Source: Durusdinium trenchii
Lineage: Eukaryota; Sar; Dinophyceae; Suessiales; Symbiodiniaceae
Assembly (NCBI GenBank): GCA_963970005.1
Contig: CAXAMN010026683.1
Span: forward strand, 323,331-387,330
DNA length: 64,000 nucleotides
Direction of reading: 5' to 3'
Shown: piece by piece, positions 56,101 through 63,492 of the stretch
How positions within the stretch are numbered: position 1 is the stretch's first letter
How the letters are laid out: each line of letters opens with the position of its first letter
Translations under genes and position numbers: made by a program
Notes under the pieces: model-generated
What the model was told of the DNA's origin: nothing
Database searches by the model: none
The model's input: the letters and a program-made list of their open reading frames with translations, nothing else

Positions 56101-59100
56101 CAAACAGCAAAATATGTTGCAAGTGACACACCTCCGGGAAGAAAACCCGTGTTGCATTTGGTCTTACAAAGGAGATCAGGACGGTCACACAAATACCAGT
56201 TCGAACTCCATCAGCAAGACGTCAAGGGTCCTCAAGATATCTTTGATAGATGCATCATGCTACAAGAGCTCGAAAGAAATGTCCCATGTTTAGCCCTCAT
56301 GTGTGCTGAAGAACAGAATTGGTTTACCTTTCTCCAGACTTGTTTGAAGAAGCAGTTCATGAACATCGTGACAATCACAGAGGACGACGATGCCTTCTCT
56401 GCTTATGGCATCAATAAAGTGAAAGCATGTGTCCGGTCCAGTCTTGATTGTGTCTTCTTTGCGGGTCCTTGCACTGGTGGTTCTGCATGGAATCGCTTGA
56501 ATAGGACTGTAAGTATAAAGGCCGAAATGCAGATTGAGAAACATCAAGAGTTGTATTGGTCATTGTGGAATTGCTTTGCCCATGCACTTGACCATGTATT
56601 CGCAATAGGAGCATGTGCGCTTACTGAGCTACCTAGAGGTTGCGAGTATTGGAGAGATGATAGAATGACAACTCTGATAGAAGGCACGGAATCACACGTA
56701 CATGACTTCGACGGATGTATGTATGGCCTCGCAACTCATTATGGTCATAGAAATATACCCATCAAGAAGCCGTGGAGGATTGTGTCGTGGGGGGTGCAGT
56801 TTCAAAGTTTGATGAAGAAGTGTGATCATAAACATCAGCATGCACCTTGTGCCGGAAGAGAAACGAGAGTAACTCAATTGTATACTCTTAGAATTGCGCA
56901 GCATATGATAGAGACTTTGAACAAACGTGCATTGTCATTGTGGAAGAAGCAGCATGTGACCAGCCGTGCTCCTGTGCTTTACGATTGGTCGCGGTCGCCG
57001 CATCCTTCCATGTCAAACGGTAACCCATGTTCAGAAGTCAATATCAATAAAAGATTTGACAAGATCATTCAGTCGGTTCACGATTCTAAGAAGAAGAAAT
57101 TCACCTGTGAAAACAACCATGACACTCATGATTCATGCGCCAGTGTCATTACCTTTCACAATCATCTTGAGCAAGATTTTGAGATCAACCAAGCTAGCCA
57201 TTTTGGTGTCGGCGTGATCCAGCAATTTGCCAAGAAGAAGTTCGCTGAGTTCCATCCAATCACTGGTGGGCTGTCACCGGCAACCCTACCACAAAGAGGG
57301 AACTCATTAGCATTCGTGAGCCATTTCTGGAGATTGACAACATCCCTACATCGTGGAGATTGTGTATTCAACATGTTCCGTTCTACTGTTTATGGGACCA
57401 CAGGGAGGAGCATGGCCTCAGCCAAGAAGCTGAAAGAACACCTCCAGATATTGGATAGCAGACGAGGGGAGAGTCCTACACTTGTTCCTAGGCGGTTCGT
57501 CGAGGACATGGACCCAGGACAAGCTCTGCAACTGGCAGAGAAGTGGATGGAGAGAGGGGTACCACCCGTCTACTCTATCAGCGCTTGTTATTGTGCCGTT
57601 GAAGCCAAGGGTGGAGCCATCCAAGAGCGCCTCGTGAGGTCCCTCAGAGTGTTGCTCAGCAAGTATGACCCAGAGACGGACGACGGCAATGAGGTAACAA
57701 GGGCATTCTTTGCTGGAATAAAGAGGGTGATCGGCATCGTCAAGAGTCAAGAGCGACTGGTACGACCAGAACACATACCTCTTGGGCCGCCACCTCCTCC
57801 TAATCCGGATCACTTTCCCTATGAGGCGTTTGCATCCAATGATGTTTGGGACAGGTTGGAATTATTTGCAGACAATCTCTTGGCTTTATTCATGCCGGAA
57901 CCCTTCAACCAAGAAGCACCAGTCAAAGGGATGTTGGAAGACCTGAATGAGAAGGTCGCCAAACGAGGCATGAAAGGTATCAATTCCACTGCGATGTCAA
58001 AAGATTCACTTCTAGACATCACGAGGGACGGGTACTTCTATGATTCCATGAATGATCTGCATCACAGGATACCCATTGAAGGTCGTAGCAGCAACTACGT
58101 GGCAATGACCGGCGAACATTGGGAACGCAGCTGCAGATACATCAGCTTGGCGGGTGCGTCATTGGGATTTGCATTGAGGTTTCACAACAAGAATCATCCC
58201 GAAGATCTCACATCCTTGACTGACCTCATTCAGATCGTTGCAAAAGGGCAATCGGGAGGAACCTTGGAAAGATGTGCCGCAATCAACAATTTCCAGTGCA
58301 TCCAAGCGTTGTATCGACGCATTCATAGGCATGTCATTGAGCAATCTGCCATTTCCCTCAGACCTGAAGCGAATGCGCAGATGCTCGCTGCATTCCAGCA
58401 TTTGAAAGAATGGTTTCCAGAGGTGAAACCGGATGTGTGGACAGCAGGTTACAATGTTCTTGGTGCTGAACTAGGAGTCCATCGAGATCTTCTCGCTAGG
58501 GACACATCGATCAGTATCTTGAATCAGTACATTGCAGAGCTCCATTTATCCGAAGCCAACCTGGATAAAGAACCAGATCTGGAGACCTTGGGCAAGCCAA
58601 AGGAGAAGATCTACTTAACCTTCGAGAATCCCTCAATCGGACCACCCAATCTGAAAGATTTCAGTGCGGTGGAACCTCAATGGTTGTGTCAATTTCGGAT
58701 CCATCATGCCAAGAACAGAGGGCTTAGTCAGGATGAAATCACCAAACAGATGAGGGAGGAAGCAAGAAGGGCAAGAGATCAAAGTGGAGCACCAAAGAAT
58801 CGTGATGACTATACCCAGACTTTTGGAAGAAAAGGAAGTTCGGTACCACCGGGCGGTCCTTACACTTCATCTAGTTCAGGTCCTAGGCCACCTTGGGAAA
58901 GGAACAATGAACAATGGGATCCTTGGTCATCCGATGTACCTCATGGAGCGTATGATGTTCCACGACCTCCACCGAAAGCTCCGCCAAAGTGCAAACCCAC
59001 GCCGAAGCCGAAACAGCCTGCACAGCCAAAAGAATGGTTTGTCACGCTTCCTCCTGAAGGTGTGACGACTATCGGGTGCAACGGTATGGACTACCTTGGC

Positions 59101-62100
59101 AAACCCATCAGATTCAATCTCTGGACTTATCGAAGCAGTACCACTGCTTACGCTACAGCTCCGTTTGCTGGTCCTCGTACAGCCGAGCCAGGAAGAGATT
59201 GGAGACAGTATGTGAGAAGGCTCACGTATTATGTCGGGGTGACTTTGGGTGGAAATTATAGATCGAGTTCATCAATGGGGCTTCAACCTCTCACCGATTC
59301 TCATTTGAGGACAAAAGTGAACGAGAGCGACGGTTTTTGGACAAAGCTCTATGTTGAGATGGTTGAAGAGTTCGATCTGACAAGTTGTTTTCAGTATCCC
59401 TCAGCAAGGGCCATGGTACTTATCTTGAAGTTGATCGATGTGCCAGAGAAGGCCGCATATCACATCAAGTCCCTTTCATCCAAAGTTGGGTGCCACACCG
59501 AGGAGAAGGACAAGGTGATGATTGACGGGGATACGGGAGTCATGGATGTTGATCATTTGAGTGGCCAGATTAGAGGAGTCGGTACCGGACACACCATTCT
59601 TGTGACAGACCTTGACTATGTGACTAGAGCAAGTTCGTCAAAGAAAATCACGACGATGCAGTACGGTATCCGAACTGAGATGGCATTCGAAAATTGCTGT
59701 GGATTCCAAGTTAAGGGAGAAAGGCACCAAGACATCCTGGATATTCTTGATAGAGTAGTCGCTTTCTTGGAAGAACATGGACAAGATCAGGGGGACGGTA
59801 CAACCGTCCACATCTGGCTGTGTCTTCATTGTATGTTTCCGAACGGCAGCACACTGAGGTTGACCGAGGCGACATTCAAAGAGTTCTCAAGGAAGTTGGC
59901 TGAGAAGGTCCATTCGATCGGACAGCTCCTGACTACTCCAGTATTAGTGAACATCCAGCCAGATTCAAAGTTCTTCGGGCCAGCAAGATATGATCACAGT
60001 CACATTGTCACCGACATTGTAGACCAAGTGAGGCGAAGTGGTGCCTTGGCCACCAAATCGTCACGTGCCTGGAAAGCTATGTATTCAGTTGCAGGTGCTC
60101 CCAGTGCGAACTATATCACAGGCAGCGACAAGAACAAGATTTGGGCTGTGATGGAGAAACAACTCACGAGAGAAAGGGTCATCCTATTGTGTTCAATGAA
60201 TAAAGTTCATGTCAGTGCTTTGAACAACATGGCAGAGGACGAGATCCAGGTCCCAATTTCTCAGGACAACTTCGACAGGTACTTGAACGTTGCTATGTCG
60301 GCAAGCGATGGGCAACCGAAGAAGACCAGCACGAAGCATACTGTTGGTGGGAGCTTCAGTCAAGGTACCGAATGGAGGGACATCAGATTCGTTCTGAAAG
60401 ACCCGGAGCCTGAGGAGGACAGGATGGAATATTGGATGACGGGAAATCGGAGAGTTGAGAATTGCAAAGCCACTGCAGACGCCGCACCATATCTTTGTGA
60501 AGATTGCAACAAATATGATGCATCCGAGGATTGGAACACACACAAAGACAATAGAAGCCGTTGTGTGAATTGCAGCTTCAATTTTTGGTGTGTTCATAGC
60601 GGCACTCCCACGATTCAACAAGAAAGAGAAAGCATTTGGGAAACTGCGGTGAGAGTTAGAGTCCTTTGGGAGAAGAATGCTGAATGGAACCGTTTGTATC
60701 CAGCGCAGAATCTCCGTGAATTCATGGTCGAGGGTGCGATGATGCTATCCAGGAAGAATCCGCCTTGGATTCAAGGAGCATTGAAAGCTATTTCGCATCA
60801 TGGTGGAATCAGAGCCCCGTCGGAACTTGTGGAACAGTACTGTACCCAAGGGAAGGGATCCACTCTTTTCATCCACCGAGACTATGATCCAGGCAGTGAA
60901 GACTATGGCTTCCGAGCGTATATGGACTATGGGAATGTGGCGTACCACGACTACATCCAATATTTCTTCACGCACAAGGAGTACCAGGACGTCTTCTCGT
61001 TGAATGAATATAGGACTGTTACAAATTCTGAGCTTGCGGGCGATATCATGGAGTTTTGGACTGGTGTTCTCGAACTGGCCGGCATCTTCAAAGACACGCT
61101 GTTCGAGGATTGGGCTCAGATCAATGAATGCAGAAGAGGTATAGAAATGTCTTTTCTTCACTTCTATGCAGCGAGCCGAAAATCAATCAATGACAACACC
61201 AAGAGGAATAAACCTTCAGGGCTCCATGTTACAGCTGACGAACGAGCCTGTATCGATGCCGTCATGTCTAGGTATGCTATCAGACCAGAGTTCAGGAGAA
61301 TGGTACGACTGGCCATAGCCCCAGAGCCCAAAAGAACGTCTACGGAAGAGCCTGATGTAGAGATGAAGGATGGCGAAGCCGACCCTGCGAGTACCACTCC
61401 AGGAGTCGAGGAGCCTGAACCACCTACGCCTGAGCTTGACCCGCAAGACTACAAGGAAGGGGAAGGTCGTTCAGTATCTCCGACGAAAACATGGTCACAC
61501 TACCCGAGGTCGAATCCAGATACTGAGGAACGAAAAAGAGCTGCCAAGCGCAGTGGGCAAGGTACAGCAACCGCTTCCAGCTGGAAATCCGCCTATGACA
61601 ACCTCAGAAGGGTCAGAGCACGCGCAGTGAGCCAAAAGGTGTGCTATTGTTGTGGTTCAAACCAACATCACCTGGCTATTTGTCCCGACACTGAGAAGAA
61701 GAACGAGTTGATGAACTCATTTTCTTACATGGAGGACACTATGCGCAAGTGCTTCACCGAGGACGACAAGGCAATCATCCGACGTGATGTTGAAAGCCGA
61801 AAGAGGAAAGCAAAGTCATCCAAAGACGTCGAAGACGAGGACTACATGGATGTGGATGATGAAGATATTGAACTTCCCGAAGAAGAGCCGGAACTAGGAA
61901 GTAAGGTACCACCTTACTCTCCGAGAGCCAAAGGTAGACCACATTCGTCAGACTCTGCAAAAGAGGAATACGCGAAAGCGGTCGAGGCAACCAAGAAGGC
62001 CTTTGGGAACGCCAGTTTCGTCGCCAGATTCAAAGAGCCCGTCGACCTCTTTGACATTGCCGATGACAAAGAAGGAGGAGAATACAGGGTCGCAAATCAC

Positions 62101-63198
62101 AGGGTTGATAGATCAGGTCCCGATGGAAAGAGGGAACTTGATGCACTTATTCAGGAGGCTGCAGCACTCGGAATAAAGATGCCCAAAGTGAAGGACCTTG
62201 CTCCTGACCCACAACAATTTCAAAAGGTTGGATATCGGCAGATTGAGGTGGCTTGCGATAGAGGAAACATCGAGATAATTCCACAGTATGGAGTTACATT
62301 CTATGTGGAGTACTGGAATGGACCGAAGAGAGATGCAACTTTCACGGATCCACCAAAGATGAACCCAGCAATTCGCATCGACAAGCTCAGCGAGGAGAGT
62401 CAGTGGGTCAACGAGATTAGCCATAGACTCAATAGACTACTCAGGCATGGAGTGGGAAAGCATAATGGGATTCAATCGCACCGCGGTCGAAAACCTCATG
62501 TGTCCCCGAAGTGCAATGAGGGTGGATGGGTGAACATCGATGAGATCCTGGAATATGATCATGTCTTCAACGATGGTGTCAATATCAGTACTATCTCAGG
62601 TACTCAACGTGAGCAAGATACCAAGACAGAGCGATACCAGTATTTATGCAAGGCGATGTGGCATGCAAAGAAGTTGCAGAACAGAGTACGCTATCAGATT
62701 GCCGCCATTCGCATCTCAAAGGAGGATGTCTCACTCGAAGAGGAAAGGCAATACTGGGCAAACCTCATGTTTTACGGCACAGACGCACCGTCATTTCTGA
62801 AGCATGAACGTTGGATCGTTCCTTGTGCAATTCGAGCTGTTGCCTCTCACAATTCTGGAAGAGAGACTGTTCTTGAAGAGGATGTGTCAATATATCCTGC
62901 GTGGACTTCACATCTCATCCCAGAGAATGTGGCAATGCAGCTTGGAGGAAGCTTTCACATGACATCGCTTTCCAATATTGAGTCAATCATGAAACTAGGA
63001 ATTGTCCCTGGTGGAACGGATGGATATAGAGGTAGTGTTTTCTTCAACCACTTTGCGCCGTGGGATGATCGATCATCAAAGATTCTGAGATCAAGATGGC
63101 CAAGAGTGGGAATGCCCGTTTGCCTTTATGTTCCAATCATGACTTTGAGGAAGCTTGGGGGGAGAATTTCGGAGAATTCCTACACTGTTGTTTTTTAG
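53167..63198 (+). CDS. Reverse transcriptase-RNase H with 2,750-residue extension ending in a Tpt1/KptA-like domain
   Basis: A 3,343-residue open frame. Residues about 10-290: copia-type reverse transcriptase (RVT_2), first catalytic Asp in KLADAIQAYIQA (D143), YVDD at 233-236. About 345: CPWC. Residues 445-600: RNase H with D453/D455, E498/E500, D533/D534 and ADIHTK (D586), the normal end of a copia protein. Then: unknown region; PC-motif domain about 1035-1245; helical region about 1390-1900; Pro/Lys linker near 1940-1955; unknown alpha/beta-like region about 1956-2430; four-Cys motif C2444, C2447, C2466, C2469; CCHC knuckle C2826-C2829-H2834-C2839; acidic tail; Tpt1/KptA-like domain about 3070-3343. 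The first Met is simply the first after the TGA. The natural product is probably proteolytically processed. TAG at 63196 may be bypassed by a +1 shift. Confidence 0.93.
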   Translation: MSAYRNLFNAAVSRPVSRAEMLKNPKAKASMRKEWLGLHEQGVFDFSVIREYYDVKQEALTLKQVVHFARVHGIIVEKNYQLPMSDERRKFKGRGVLLGNKVKNQNWEAAFFQDLGNSPASFESSRWADFYGCVPGHSVKLADAIQAYIQASLTGPPCWVELPSDAWPDDVDVSKYHRPVVRLLKALYGHPDAGTMWEKHCDTQVRQLGFKPIGDEWPSMYFHEGLKLLLVIYVDDLKLAGPTENMTKGWSMLRTKLRIEPETDLGLYLGCMLTRGESKLHDGTVVNTVSYNMEGLLKLSVEKYLDIVGHDTKLKKVTTPSVPEETKSHPARAPAPGKEAVTCPWCANTFDPKYSGKLHSKSESDVTPDDGNRGSLAPHAASILMKLLYAARIARFDLLRSINMLARNVNKWTSNDDARLHHLMCYVNSTLDKRMIGWVGDPIATLSVGIFADADFAGCGETLRSTSGSHMHVQGKHTRFPIAGGSKRQGCISHSTPEAEIVAADSTLRNFGIPSIGLWQTLSGKAPEILFHDDNQGMIGVARTGKNPTMRHLERTHGISIVSLHEHFQQDHFVLLYEISHKMCADIHTKAFRTPLAWRRACMLINLLDPEDLSSKELADMVSPSVDHKKIDHQIFQTKTDDIPNFPYTQTPVLPRAVFVKGMTGKEGVQDLPNGDCIYVVKVPVYYRRFPPGRYIPSDTCRSTWVLVNGSWNCVEREATPLQQALRFDHWVERACFLYHASKASSSPEAGACLSQSPFLALANVPWTPDAVLQFSIASLSTDPALLQSQEVPLNNCHPATLRVINTLLRLVHGGSGGQDGASIRAFGAVQDHFVRLDSKGKNPKTNKNYRDEWRRDGDTLTRVHNVPRTQEFVPSEDSHCPVRLSDLSDYRRTEKYYKSGKDTKVDTWRFKGNSVGKDDPWIGNTTFLIVSNGHGHSPQHETTDNSNNKQKGDVTAIATGIQAWGMNTIAHEHMFIAQTAKYVASDTPPGRKPVLHLVLQRRSGRSHKYQFELHQQDVKGPQDIFDRCIMLQELERNVPCLALMCAEEQNWFTFLQTCLKKQFMNIVTITEDDDAFSAYGINKVKACVRSSLDCVFFAGPCTGGSAWNRLNRTVSIKAEMQIEKHQELYWSLWNCFAHALDHVFAIGACALTELPRGCEYWRDDRMTTLIEGTESHVHDFDGCMYGLATHYGHRNIPIKKPWRIVSWGVQFQSLMKKCDHKHQHAPCAGRETRVTQLYTLRIAQHMIETLNKRALSLWKKQHVTSRAPVLYDWSRSPHPSMSNGNPCSEVNINKRFDKIIQSVHDSKKKKFTCENNHDTHDSCASVITFHNHLEQDFEINQASHFGVGVIQQFAKKKFAEFHPITGGLSPATLPQRGNSLAFVSHFWRLTTSLHRGDCVFNMFRSTVYGTTGRSMASAKKLKEHLQILDSRRGESPTLVPRRFVEDMDPGQALQLAEKWMERGVPPVYSISACYCAVEAKGGAIQERLVRSLRVLLSKYDPETDDGNEVTRAFFAGIKRVIGIVKSQERLVRPEHIPLGPPPPPNPDHFPYEAFASNDVWDRLELFADNLLALFMPEPFNQEAPVKGMLEDLNEKVAKRGMKGINSTAMSKDSLLDITRDGYFYDSMNDLHHRIPIEGRSSNYVAMTGEHWERSCRYISLAGASLGFALRFHNKNHPEDLTSLTDLIQIVAKGQSGGTLERCAAINNFQCIQALYRRIHRHVIEQSAISLRPEANAQMLAAFQHLKEWFPEVKPDVWTAGYNVLGAELGVHRDLLARDTSISILNQYIAELHLSEANLDKEPDLETLGKPKEKIYLTFENPSIGPPNLKDFSAVEPQWLCQFRIHHAKNRGLSQDEITKQMREEARRARDQSGAPKNRDDYTQTFGRKGSSVPPGGPYTSSSSGPRPPWERNNEQWDPWSSDVPHGAYDVPRPPPKAPPKCKPTPKPKQPAQPKEWFVTLPPEGVTTIGCNGMDYLGKPIRFNLWTYRSSTTAYATAPFAGPRTAEPGRDWRQYVRRLTYYVGVTLGGNYRSSSSMGLQPLTDSHLRTKVNESDGFWTKLYVEMVEEFDLTSCFQYPSARAMVLILKLIDVPEKAAYHIKSLSSKVGCHTEEKDKVMIDGDTGVMDVDHLSGQIRGVGTGHTILVTDLDYVTRASSSKKITTMQYGIRTEMAFENCCGFQVKGERHQDILDILDRVVAFLEEHGQDQGDGTTVHIWLCLHCMFPNGSTLRLTEATFKEFSRKLAEKVHSIGQLLTTPVLVNIQPDSKFFGPARYDHSHIVTDIVDQVRRSGALATKSSRAWKAMYSVAGAPSANYITGSDKNKIWAVMEKQLTRERVILLCSMNKVHVSALNNMAEDEIQVPISQDNFDRYLNVAMSASDGQPKKTSTKHTVGGSFSQGTEWRDIRFVLKDPEPEEDRMEYWMTGNRRVENCKATADAAPYLCEDCNKYDASEDWNTHKDNRSRCVNCSFNFWCVHSGTPTIQQERESIWETAVRVRVLWEKNAEWNRLYPAQNLREFMVEGAMMLSRKNPPWIQGALKAISHHGGIRAPSELVEQYCTQGKGSTLFIHRDYDPGSEDYGFRAYMDYGNVAYHDYIQYFFTHKEYQDVFSLNEYRTVTNSELAGDIMEFWTGVLELAGIFKDTLFEDWAQINECRRGIEMSFLHFYAASRKSINDNTKRNKPSGLHVTADERACIDAVMSRYAIRPEFRRMVRLAIAPEPKRTSTEEPDVEMKDGEADPASTTPGVEEPEPPTPELDPQDYKEGEGRSVSPTKTWSHYPRSNPDTEERKRAAKRSGQGTATASSWKSAYDNLRRVRARAVSQKVCYCCGSNQHHLAICPDTEKKNELMNSFSYMEDTMRKCFTEDDKAIIRRDVESRKRKAKSSKDVEDEDYMDVDDEDIELPEEEPELGSKVPPYSPRAKGRPHSSDSAKEEYAKAVEATKKAFGNASFVARFKEPVDLFDIADDKEGGEYRVANHRVDRSGPDGKRELDALIQEAAALGIKMPKVKDLAPDPQQFQKVGYRQIEVACDRGNIEIIPQYGVTFYVEYWNGPKRDATFTDPPKMNPAIRIDKLSEESQWVNEISHRLNRLLRHGVGKHNGIQSHRGRKPHVSPKCNEGGWVNIDEILEYDHVFNDGVNISTISGTQREQDTKTERYQYLCKAMWHAKKLQNRVRYQIAAIRISKEDVSLEEERQYWANLMFYGTDAPSFLKHERWIVPCAIRAVASHNSGRETVLEEDVSIYPAWTSHLIPENVAMQLGGSFHMTSLSNIESIMKLGIVPGGTDGYRGSVFFNHFAPWDDRSSKILRSRWPRVGMPVCLYVPIMTLRKLGGRISENSYTVVF
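56269..56901 (+). other. PC-motif domain, C5-methyltransferase-like (within polyprotein)
   Basis: Residues about 1035-1245 of the second large frame. A hydrophobic strand runs into the motif (SLDCVFFAGPCTGGSAW, Pro1101-Cys1102). This resembles motif IV of C5-cytosine methyltransferases (DxxxxxxPCQxFS). Some 50 residues later comes TELPRGCEYW (Glu1154), placed like the ENV motif VI. Then DFDGCMYGL, KKPWRIVS and a Cys/His cluster (C1219...C1228). From memory this PCTGGSxW-to-PRGCxYW block recurs in dinoflagellate copia-like proteins. I see no clear SAM-binding FxGxG motif, so it may be a different fold or a degenerate enzyme. Confidence 0.4.
62370..63198 (+). other. Tpt1/KptA-like RNA 2'-phosphotransferase domain (within polyprotein)
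   Basis: Residues about 3070-3343 match the Tpt1/KptA order: RLNRLLRHG (R3093, H3094), GGWVNIDEIL (the DGWvxvxdLL turn), RVRYQIA (the RFxl strand), AIRAVASHNSG (R3223, in place of IRAxQGHS), FHMTSLSNIESIMKLGI (H3264, in place of lyHGTxxxxxxxIxxxGL), YRGSVFF (R3288, in place of RxHVHF), then a final strand CLYVPI. Tpt1 enzymes use NAD+ to remove the 2'-phosphate left at RNA splice junctions, as in tRNA splicing. The Arg-His pair and the two later Arg residues that matter for catalysis have counterparts here. QGHS is changed to SHNS, and there are insertions. Confidence 0.72.
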
Positions 63199-63472
63199 AG
63201 AAGTTCCATGGAGATGTGTACGAGGTGCTTGGTATTGGGACGACCACGTTCAGGCATGGAGGAGACTCCTGCTGGGAAGCACTGGAGAGCAAGTTGTTCT
63301 AGCGGCACATCATGGACTTTGGGTTGCTCAGAAGCATACCATCCTCGAGAGGGCCGACGAAGTCACGAAGTCAGCCTCGGCGACAGATGACAACGTCCAA
63401 AAGCTCGTGTCCCTTATCGATGAAGTACGATTCGATGACAATGGAGAGCTATGCCTGTATAAGCCTGTATAA
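63199..63472 (+). CDS. Possible C-terminal continuation of the polyprotein in the +1 frame
   Basis: Immediately after TTT-TAG the +1 frame stays open for 91 codons and reads REVPWRCVRGAWYWDDHVQA, then an acidic helical stretch (ADEVTKSASATDDNVQKLVS; LIDEVRFDDNGELCLYKPV) to a TAA. This joins smoothly onto the last strand of the Tpt1-like domain. Either a T was gained or lost in the T6 run at 63191-63196, or ribosomes shift at the stop. Alternatively it is host sequence just beyond the insertion. Confidence 0.4.
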
Positions 63473-63492
63473 GCCTGTATAATGCCTGTATA
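63453..63492. repeat. 10-bp tandem repeat GCCTGTATAA
   Basis: Three exact units and one near unit, followed by TGTATATACTGTATATGTATATAT. Confidence 0.85.

Larger units (their letters stand above)
47122..63472 (+). mobile_element. Giant Ty1/copia-like retroelement with extended polyprotein
   Basis: The domain order Gag, protease, integrase, reverse transcriptase, RNase H identifies the Ty1/copia (Pseudoviridae) type; gypsy elements place integrase last. Coding sequence spans about 16.3 kb, about three times a usual copia coding region, because some 2,750 residues follow RNase H. The frame is broken near 51770, at 52681-52694, by TGA at 53131, and by the TTT-TAG at 63193. Composition is purine-rich on the coding strand and differs from the flanks. 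No direct repeat pair that could be LTRs is seen in the flanks within the window, so the limits are coding limits only. The near-continuous frame implies recent activity. Confidence 0.88.

Noticed and set aside
60000-60420. SGNH-hydrolase-like reading of the strand-rich region about residues 2200-2300
   Set aside because: No GDS or GxND motif; only a vague strand/helix pattern, so left as unknown.
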